In this document: positions 57,828-64,000 of the stretch, piece by piece
Numbering within the stretch: the stretch's first letter is position 1
Layout of the letters: each line of letters begins with the position of its first letter
Assembly: GCF_963677715.1 (NCBI RefSeq)
Contig: NZ_OY782495.1
Coordinates: 248,001 to 312,000 of the forward strand
DNA length: 64,000 nucleotides
Source: an uncultured Bacteroides sp.
Lineage (GTDB): Bacteria; Bacteroidota; Bacteroidia; Bacteroidales; Bacteroidaceae
Reading direction: 5' to 3'
Notes under the pieces: generated by a model
Told to the model about the DNA's origin: nothing
The model's input: the letters and a program-made list of their open reading frames with translations, nothing else
Database searches by the model: none
Made by a program: the position numbers and the translations under genes

Positions 57828-60677
57828 ATGAAAACTGATTTGTTGGCTTGCCGTCATATCGGCATCAATGAAAAAGAGACAGAAATTATGCTGGAGAAAA
57901 TAGGCGTAAAGTCTCTGGACGAACTGATCGATAAAACCATTCCATCTGATATACGGCTCGAAAAGTCGCTGGTACTACCTCAGCCCTTAACAGAATATGC
58001 TTATTCCAAACACATTGCCGAACTAGCTTCGAAAAACAAGTTGTACACTTCGTACATCGGCATGGGATGGTACAATACCGTGACGCCTGCCGTTATTCAA
58101 CGAAATGTATTCGAGAATCCGGTATGGTATACCTCGTACACGCCTTATCAAACAGAAATTTCGCAAGGCCGGCTGGAGGCTCTAATGAATTTTCAAACGG
58201 CCGTATGCGATCTTACCGCCATGCCCCTGGCTAATAGTTCGCTGCTGGATGAAGCAACTGCTGCGGCCGAAGCCGTAAGCATGATGTATTCGCTCCGCTC
58301 ACGCGAACAGCAGAGATCGGGAGCAAATATACTCTTGGCGGATGAAGCTATTTTTCCGCAAACACTGGCGGTAATGTGTACCCGGGCTATTCCGCAAGGA
58401 ATAGAAATAAAAATAGGAAAGTATAGTGAATTTGAATTTACTCAGGATGTTTTTGCTTGCCTGGTGCAGTATCCCAACTCCAATGGCAGTGCAGAAGATT
58501 ATCGTTCCTTTACTGAAAAAGCACATGCAGCAAACTGTAAAGTGGCTGTTGCCGCAGACATTCTAAGCCTTGCACTGCTGGTCCCTCCCGGAGAATGGGG
58601 CGCCGATATTGTTTTTGGCAGCACTCAACGGCTGGGTGTACCAATGTTCTACGGCGGTCCTTCGGCAGCTTTCTTTGCCACACGAGAAGAGTATAAAAGA
58701 AACATACCCGGACGAATCATCGGATGGTCGAAAGATAAATACGGTAAGTTATGTTATCGCATGGCATTGCAAACCAGAGAACAACACATTAAACGTGAAA
58801 AGGCTACCTCTAACATCTGTACGGCACAAGCATTACTGGCTACCATGGCGGGCTTTTATACTGTTTATCACGGAGAAGATGGCATTAAAACCATCGCATC
58901 GCGCATCCACAGTATTACAGCTCTTCTCGATCGATCGCTCTCTGAATTGGGCTACGAGCAATTGAATGCACACTATTTTGATACGCTTCGCTTTGTGTTG
59001 CCCGAACATGTATCGGCCCAGCAAATGCGCACCATTGCACTTAGAAAAGAAGTAAATTTACGCTATTTTGATAATGGCGACGTAGGATTGAGCATTGATG
59101 AAACAACAGATTTATGTGCAGCCAATACATTGCTTTCTATCTTTGCCATCGCTGCAGGAAAAGATTGCCGGAAGCTGGAGGAAATTCCTGAAACATGTAC
59201 CTTCGGAGAAGAGCTAAAAAGACAGAGTCATTTCCTTACGCATACGACCTTTCGGAAATACCACACCGAAACGGAAATGATGCGTTATGTCAAACGTTTG
59301 GATCGCAAAGATATTTCTCTGGCGCACTCCATGATTTCACTCGGGTCGTGCACCATGAAGCTCAATGCCGCAGCCGAGATGCTGCCGCTCAGTAGCTCCG
59401 GGTTCGGCAGTTTGCATCCTCTGGTACCTCTGGATCAGGCAGAAGGATATCAGGAACTAATCAATAATCTGAGCGAATACCTTAAAATAATTACCGGATT
59501 TGCCGGAGTCAGTTTTCAGCCTAACTCTGGTGCTGCAGGTGAATATGCGGGATTGCGGGTGATACGTAGTTATCTCGAGAGTATTGGGCAGGGACATCGT
59601 GATAAAGTGATTATTCCGGCGTCGGCGCATGGCACTAATCCGGCATCGGCTGTTCAGGCAGGATTCAACGTTCTCATCTGCGAGTGCGATGAACGGGGAA
59701 ATGTAGATATGAATGATCTTCGCAACAAAGTAGAAGCCAACCGCGATCAGTTGGCCGCATTAATGATAACCTATCCGTCGACACACGGCATCTTTGAAAC
59801 TGAAATCAAAGAAATATGTCGATTAGTTCATGCTTGCGGCGGACAAGTATACATGGACGGAGCAAATATGAATGCTCAAGTGGGACTCACCAATCCCGGC
59901 TTTATCGGAGCGGATGTATGTCACCTGAATTTACACAAAACATTTTGTATTCCTCACGGTGGAGGCGGCCCAGGAGCCGGCCCCATTTGTGTGGCAAAGC
60001 ATCTGACGTCTTTTTTGCCCAAACATCCTTTCCTTGATAATGCACAAAATACGGTAGCTTCGGCTCCCTATGGCAGTGCGGGCATCTTGCCTGTTACCTA
60101 CGGATACATCCGCATGATGGGTATCGAAGGATTAACACGTGCCACCCAGGTAGCCATACTCAATGCCAACTATCTGGCAACTTGCCTCAAAGATACTTAT
60201 GGCATCGTTTATAGTGGAGCCAACGGATTTGTGGGACATGAAATGATTCTGGAATGCAGAAAGATTCACGAAGAAACGGGTATTACCGAAAATGATATAG
60301 CTAAACGACTGATGGATTATGGCTATCACGCTCCTACCCTTTCTTTTCCCGTTCATGGAACGCTGATGATAGAACCGACCGAAAGTGAAAGTCTGGCGGA
60401 GTTGGATAATTTCGTCAACGTAATGCTTAGTATTTGGAAGGAAATAGAAGAAGTGAAAAACGGTGCAGCAGACAAGGCGGACAATGTACTGGTGAATGCT
60501 CCTCATCCTGAATATGAAGTGGTAGCAGATAACTGGTCACACAACTATTCGCGCGAGAAGGCAGCTTATCCGATAGAGAGTGTACGCGAAAACAAATTTT
60601 GGGTAAACGTAGCCCGCGTAGACAACACTCTCGGCGATCGAAAACTGTTGCCTACACTATATGGCACGTTTGAATAA
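57828..60677 (+). CDS. gcvP: Glycine dehydrogenase (decarboxylating), P-protein
   Basis: GcvP decarboxylates glycine and transfers the aminomethyl group to lipoyl-GcvH. The 949-residue protein is the fused two-half form: an N-terminal non-catalytic half (SYIGMGWYNTVTPAVIQRN, DEATAAAEA) and a C-terminal catalytic half with the PLP lysine in NLHKTFCIPHGGGGPGAGPI (near residue 700). The gcvT and gcvH genes are not in the window. It is the last gene of the group that begins with the DUF3298 gene. Confidence 0.97.
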   Translation: MKTDLLACRHIGINEKETEIMLEKIGVKSLDELIDKTIPSDIRLEKSLVLPQPLTEYAYSKHIAELASKNKLYTSYIGMGWYNTVTPAVIQRNVFENPVWYTSYTPYQTEISQGRLEALMNFQTAVCDLTAMPLANSSLLDEATAAAEAVSMMYSLRSREQQRSGANILLADEAIFPQTLAVMCTRAIPQGIEIKIGKYSEFEFTQDVFACLVQYPNSNGSAEDYRSFTEKAHAANCKVAVAADILSLALLVPPGEWGADIVFGSTQRLGVPMFYGGPSAAFFATREEYKRNIPGRIIGWSKDKYGKLCYRMALQTREQHIKREKATSNICTAQALLATMAGFYTVYHGEDGIKTIASRIHSITALLDRSLSELGYEQLNAHYFDTLRFVLPEHVSAQQMRTIALRKEVNLRYFDNGDVGLSIDETTDLCAANTLLSIFAIAAGKDCRKLEEIPETCTFGEELKRQSHFLTHTTFRKYHTETEMMRYVKRLDRKDISLAHSMISLGSCTMKLNAAAEMLPLSSSGFGSLHPLVPLDQAEGYQELINNLSEYLKIITGFAGVSFQPNSGAAGEYAGLRVIRSYLESIGQGHRDKVIIPASAHGTNPASAVQAGFNVLICECDERGNVDMNDLRNKVEANRDQLAALMITYPSTHGIFETEIKEICRLVHACGGQVYMDGANMNAQVGLTNPGFIGADVCHLNLHKTFCIPHGGGGPGAGPICVAKHLTSFLPKHPFLDNAQNTVASAPYGSAGILPVTYGYIRMMGIEGLTRATQVAILNANYLATCLKDTYGIVYSGANGFVGHEMILECRKIHEETGITENDIAKRLMDYGYHAPTLSFPVHGTLMIEPTESESLAELDNFVNVMLSIWKEIEEVKNGAADKADNVLVNAPHPEYEVVADNWSHNYSREKAAYPIESVRENKFWVNVARVDNTLGDRKLLPTLYGTFE

Positions 60678-60736
60678 TGACTTAAACGTTTTTCAGCAGA
60701 ATGATCAGAGAAATAATCCGCCGGTTCTCACATCCA

Positions 60737-60820
60737 AAGAGACGGTTGCACATGCGACAAGTGCAACCGTCTCTTCATTGAAATGCAACCGTCTCTTTGG
60801 GTAACTGCAACCGCCTCTTT
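60737..60820. repeat. Hairpin plus 22-bp tandem repeats
   Basis: AAGAGACGGTTGCAC (60737-60751) pairs perfectly with GTGCAACCGTCTCTT (60761-60775), and the second arm is then repeated as TGCAACCGTCTCTTT (60784) and TGCAACCGCCTCTTT (60806), each at a 22-base period. It lies after gcvP and before the end of the convergent HpaII-like gene. It may act as a terminator, or be a protein-binding or repeat-family element. Confidence 0.8.
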
Positions 60821-60874
60821 ACGAAAGTAACGGTTACACAATTCTCCTGTTCGTTGATGCAAATATAGCAATGG

Positions 60875-61957
60875 TTATCGTTTCACTAAGCCTATCTTAG
60901 TATTCAACTTGAAATAATAAATTCCATTCTCGCGTTCCAGAAATCCATATTTGTCTTTCTCCGTAGAGCCCTTCTCGAAACGGGAATTGAAATACAGAAA
61001 ATCTTCAAACGTTTTTTTATCCGATTTGTGATAGTAAAGTACCTCACCACTGCCATCCAGCAAGAAAAATCCCTCTACGGCAGAGTCTGTTCCATTGTAT
61101 ATTTTTGCCGGACGCATGCCCAAAGCAAGTGTCAGCAGAAACTGTTTCATCTTGAATTCGTAGAATCCGTGTTTCACTATCAGCTCCTCTTTAATTTTTA
61201 ACGGGTTCACTGTTTTCATCAGCTCCGTTAGTTCATTGGTACGGTTAATGCCGTCGAGGTGCATTGTACGTAGCATCTCCGCCAACAAACGAGGAAAGTG
61301 TAAATCAATCATCAGGAGGTTGCTGCGAAACACACGGTCAGCAACATCGGCATACTTCAACACTCCGCCCAAACGTTCTATCATGATTAATCTATCAGCC
61401 ACTTCGTTTGACGTTTCCAATGCATTTACATTATTGACTGTTGGCGTTGCAAATTTAACTCCGGAAAGTTCAAACTTTAGATTGGCCGCACGCCCGCCAT
61501 CAAGCAGCGGATTCATCCGCCCTAAACGGGAGCGAATACTGAACCCTGTGAGCGGAGCCTCCTGATGCCAAAAAGCAACAGAAAGATCGGTACGATCTTC
61601 TGTTCTTGCTTCCAGATTAAAGATCGCTATTTCATCAAGAAAAGCTTCTACTTCATCCGGAGAAGTCACCTCATCTGTTTGAGAAGATTTAATGGCCGCC
61701 AAAATCAATTTGGCTATCGCAGCAAAATCTTCTCGTGGAAGTTTCTTATCCATCTTCTCACCCAAAATGTGCACTTCGTCTTTTTCAACGTAGTAGCGTC
61801 TGGAACCATCATGCTCCTCTCGTTGTATCATTGCTATGGACTGACGTTTATCCCCTCTTTTACCTTGGGAGTTGCCGCTACATACATATCCCTCCGCTAG
61901 TAAACGAAAGAAGGTATATAGTTCGCTCCATTCATCTTTAGTTGCTTCAAATGCCAT
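60875..61957 (-). CDS. HpaII-like type II restriction endonuclease, no methyltransferase nearby
   Basis: The 360-residue protein resembles R.HpaII (358 residues): the N-terminus MAFEATKDEWSELYTFFRLLAEG, the central FSIRSRLGRMNPLLDGGRAANLKFEL and the C-terminal FEDFLYFNSRFEKGSTEKDKYGF with NGIYYFKLNTKIGLVKR. HpaII cuts CCGG. My family assignment is from memory of the family pattern. No C5-cytosine methyltransferase gene is found on either side within the window, so protection must come from elsewhere, the enzyme may be inactive, or its recognition differs. It sits alone between core genes, after a repeat cluster. Confidence 0.7.
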   Translation of the reverse strand: MAFEATKDEWSELYTFFRLLAEGYVCSGNSQGKRGDKRQSIAMIQREEHDGSRRYYVEKDEVHILGEKMDKKLPREDFAAIAKLILAAIKSSQTDEVTSPDEVEAFLDEIAIFNLEARTEDRTDLSVAFWHQEAPLTGFSIRSRLGRMNPLLDGGRAANLKFELSGVKFATPTVNNVNALETSNEVADRLIMIERLGGVLKYADVADRVFRSNLLMIDLHFPRLLAEMLRTMHLDGINRTNELTELMKTVNPLKIKEELIVKHGFYEFKMKQFLLTLALGMRPAKIYNGTDSAVEGFFLLDGSGEVLYYHKSDKKTFEDFLYFNSRFEKGSTEKDKYGFLERENGIYYFKLNTKIGLVKR

Positions 61958-62145
61958 ATTATTTCAATATAAATTAATGCTTTTTTATCCAAACAAGACC
62001 TCATGATTACCATCCTATTATGTATGCGCCATCCTGCGGAGTACAAATATATGGAAATAAGCCAAAAGAGTAGCTATTATGATGAACAAATTCACAGAGG
62101 AAGCGTTTAACTCATATTATTTTTAATGGCTAAATAAATAAAATT

Positions 62146-62346
62146 ATGGACAAGAAAGACGATTTAGTAGCAGTAAAGGAGAGCGCAGGCGGTCCTTACA
62201 TTATCAAAGGAGAGTTTAAATTAACCACCAAAAACGGGAAAGAGAGTACTTTAACGGGTATGAATGCACTTTGTCGTTGCGGACATTCCAAAAGCAAACC
62301 TTTTTGTGACGGATCGCATCAAAAAGTAGGATTTGAGAAAGAATAG
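62146..62346 (+). CDS. CDGSH iron-sulfur domain protein
   Basis: The 66-residue protein has the CDGSH motif LCRCGHSKSKPFCDGSH with the 3Cys-1His ligands C43, C45, C54 and H58, which bind a [2Fe-2S] cluster. It has no membrane anchor, unlike mitochondrial mitoNEET. Bacterial members probably carry electrons or iron-sulfur clusters; the partner is unknown. It has its own transcription unit. The 188-base region upstream (61958-62145) shows no other gene. Confidence 0.92.
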   Translation: MDKKDDLVAVKESAGGPYIIKGEFKLTTKNGKESTLTGMNALCRCGHSKSKPFCDGSHQKVGFEKE

Positions 62347-62374
62347 ATCTCTTTTACCGACTCTGAACTTAAAA

Positions 62375-62416
62375 AACAGCTTCTAACCAAAATTGTATAT
62401 TATTTTGATTAGAAGC
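62375..62416. terminator. Terminator between the CDGSH gene and yigZ
   Basis: AGCTTCTAACCAAAAT pairs with ATTTTGATTAGAAGCT (two mismatches) between convergent genes; T-rich on the right side. Confidence 0.65.
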
Positions 62417-62489
62417 TATTTATATTTATAAGGATATACCTTTTATGCCTTTGTCCTTTTAACTAATTTATCACATTACCAGCTTTGTT

Positions 62490-63086
62490 TTAGAGGAAAC
62501 GTACTGTTTCTACTTTCTCCAGCCGAGCACGAAGGCGAGGCATCAGCGAACGCCGGATGCGCAACGTCATGCAGCAATCTATATCGTATGACTGGTTTAA
62601 TACTTCAGGTTCCTCTTCTTTCACAATACGCATCACATCATTCATAAACGGATATTCAAACATCAAAGTTATGTCATCATCAACCGTTTTTTCAATGATT
62701 GTGGCTGTGACTATAGCTTCGGCAGCGGCAGCTCTATAAGCTACAATCAGCCCGCTGGTACCCAACTTTATCCCACCAAAATAGCGAACCACAATGATCA
62801 GGATATCCGTTAGTTCATTGGAATTTATTTGCCCCAGAATAGGTTTCCCTGCAGTACCGGATGGCTCACCATTATCATTGGCACGAAAATCCTTTCGTTC
62901 GTGTCCCAGCATATATGCATAACAGATGTGACGCGCATCGTAATATTCCCTTTGATATCTATCCAGATGTACCTTAATCTCTTCAAGCGTGCAAACCGGA
63001 AGAGCAATAGCAATAAATTTACTTCGCTTTTCTGTGTAAATGCCTTCGGAAAGACCGACGATTGTTCTGTATGTATCTTCTGCCAT
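62490..63086 (-). CDS. YigZ/IMPACT family protein
   Basis: The 198-residue protein has the UPF0029 N-terminal domain: EKRSKFIAIALPVCTLEEI, DARHICYAYMLG and the signature NDNGEPSGTAGKPILGQI, VVVRYFGGIKLGTSGLIVAYR. The C-terminal half is the DUF1949 ferredoxin-like domain. YigZ-type proteins relate to eukaryotic IMPACT and may act in translation control or nucleotide handling; the role is not settled. Its start codon lies about 5 bases after a perfect -7 box, implying a nearly leaderless mRNA. Confidence 0.9.
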   Translation of the reverse strand: MAEDTYRTIVGLSEGIYTEKRSKFIAIALPVCTLEEIKVHLDRYQREYYDARHICYAYMLGHERKDFRANDNGEPSGTAGKPILGQINSNELTDILIIVVRYFGGIKLGTSGLIVAYRAAAAEAIVTATIIEKTVDDDITLMFEYPFMNDVMRIVKEEEPEVLNQSYDIDCCMTLRIRRSLMPRLRARLEKVETVRFL

Positions 63087-63090
63087 ATTG

Positions 63091-63122
63091 CAAAGATATA
63101 AAGAAATTCACGACACAACAAG
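63091..63122 (-). promoter_or_regulatory. Promoter of the YigZ gene (near-leaderless)
   Basis: Minus strand CTTG (63122-63119), a 20-base spacer and a perfect TATCTTTG (63098-63091). The ATG begins at 63086. The gap 63123-63358 shows nothing. Confidence 0.65.
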
Positions 63123-63358
63123 TAAAATTTGTACGGTCTAAAAGCAAGCTAAAAAAGCGGTGCTAATATGTAGTGAGATTCTAATCTTTATTGCCTTACT
63201 GGGCACAACCCATTTGTTATTGCTACCACCAAAGTATACAATTCCTTGCAACAAACAGCATACAAATAACAGATTTATTGTACCCCATGGCATATACAAA
63301 ACAAGATAAATAAACAATTGCGATACAATGAACCTGATATTATAACCGCTGCAAATGG

Positions 63359-64000
63359 TTACACCAATTTATGAATAACCAACCCTGAACGTAGTTTAGG
63401 CTCAAACCAGGTTGTTTTCGGCGGCATAATGTTGCCCGAATCCGCAATATCCATCAATTGCTTCATGGAAACGGGATAGAGTGCCAGTGCTACTTTCATT
63501 TCTCCACTGTCAACTCGTTTACTCAATTCGCTTAAACCGCGGATACCTCCGACGAAGTCTATGCGTTTGTCAGAACGAAGATCTTTGATTCCCAAAACTT
63601 CGTCTAAAATAAGATTGGAAGAGATCGTGACATCGAGTACCCCGATTGGGTCATTATCATTATACGTGCCTGCTTTAGCCGTAAGGCTATACCATTTGTT
63701 ATCCAGATAAAGAGCAAAGTTATGCAACGCCTTAGGTTTATATATTTCCGTTCCTTTCTCTTCTATACTAAAGCTTTTCTCTAAAGAAGACAAGAATGTT
63801 GCAGGAGTAAGCCCATTAAGATCCTTTACCAAACGGTTATAATCAATAATAGTAAGCTGATTGGCAGGGAAACATACTGCCATAAAGTAATTATATTCCT
63901 CATTGCCGGTGTGGTTCGGATTTTGCTTTGCTTTCTCTAAACCTACCAATGCGGCAGCCGCTGATCGATGATGCCCATCGGCAATATAAAGCGCAGGCAT
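63359..64000 (-). CDS. DUF1015 family protein (partial, 5' end outside window)
   Basis: The frame is open to the window edge. The visible 213 residues begin MPALYIADGHHRSAAAALVG; in DUF1015 proteins ADGHHR lies near the middle, so the methionine at 64000 is internal and about half the protein is missing. Further motifs are FMAVCFPANQLTIIDYNRLVKDL and GDSGEMKVALALYPVS-like DSGEMKVALALYPVSMKQLM. In many bacteria DUF1015 genes lie beside serA/serC; the function is unknown. Confidence 0.85.
   Translation of the reverse strand: MPALYIADGHHRSAAAALVGLEKAKQNPNHTGNEEYNYFMAVCFPANQLTIIDYNRLVKDLNGLTPATFLSSLEKSFSIEEKGTEIYKPKALHNFALYLDNKWYSLTAKAGTYNDNDPIGVLDVTISSNLILDEVLGIKDLRSDKRIDFVGGIRGLSELSKRVDSGEMKVALALYPVSMKQLMDIADSGNIMPPKTTWFEPKLRSGLVIHKLV

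Noticed and set aside
60737-60820. Regular short repeats as a possible CRISPR array
   Set aside because: Repeats are about 15 bases with 7-base spacing, one copy is inverted, and there are no cas genes.

Overview
The window reads as a chromosomal segment of a gut-type Bacteroides or a close relative. The evidence is the many promoters of the Bacteroidales form (TTTG-like -33 box, about 20 bases, TAnnTTTG -7 box), weak Shine-Dalgarno sites, an UpxY-type antiterminator heading a polysaccharide locus, a six-subunit Rnf complex, and the DUF3078, DUF4248 and VirE-N families. No species can be named from sequence alone.

Bases 1-6957 are the promoter-proximal part of a capsule/exopolysaccharide locus read on the minus strand. 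In transcription order it has upxY, a WecA/MraY-type initiating sugar-phosphate transferase broken by a frameshift in a homopolymer, a decayed IS66 element (3573-5128), rfbB, a glycosyltransferase with an unresolved 5' end, and a UDP-galactopyranose-mutase-like flavoprotein that runs off the window. Bases 6958-22860 are an accessory region built on a virE / DUF4248 / HU-like scaffold. Two payloads are inserted in it. The first (10125-16643) holds an AAA15 ATPase, a RloA/RloB-like (AbiL-type) pair and an Abi_2 HEPN protein, interleaved with copies of a roughly 330-540 bp structured repeat. The second (17112-21767) is a three-gene cassette centred on a 1049-residue protein with two LamG-like domains, transmembrane segments and a C-terminal transglutaminase-like Cys/His/Asp site. 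I do not recognise this cassette as a described system, and it is the best candidate for something new here.

From 22882 to the end the window is mostly core genome: uvrD/pcrA, sodB, a hybrid-looking sensor kinase without a receiver, a TPP-riboswitch-controlled thiamine operon (thiS-thiE-thiG-thiC-thiH-thiF plus a second ThiE/TenI-like gene with its own promoter), ppdK, rlmD, an RluA-family pseudouridine synthase, tRNA-Ser(CGA), the rseC-rnfBCDGEA operon, a DUF3078 outer-membrane-type protein, pyrG-yidC, an S9 peptidase, a padR-pspC pair, a GNAT acetyltransferase, a DUF3298 lipoprotein, rsmG, an MBL-fold hydrolase, gcvP, an orphan HpaII-like restriction endonuclease, a CDGSH protein, a YigZ/IMPACT protein and a partial DUF1015 gene.

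The capsule locus and the defence/LamG islands look variable and partly broken (two homopolymer-linked frameshifts, one decayed IS, one ATPase remnant, repeat-mediated rearrangement), whereas the genes from 22.9 kb onward are intact and closely packed. Functions of the variable genes are family-level inferences; no database search could be run.
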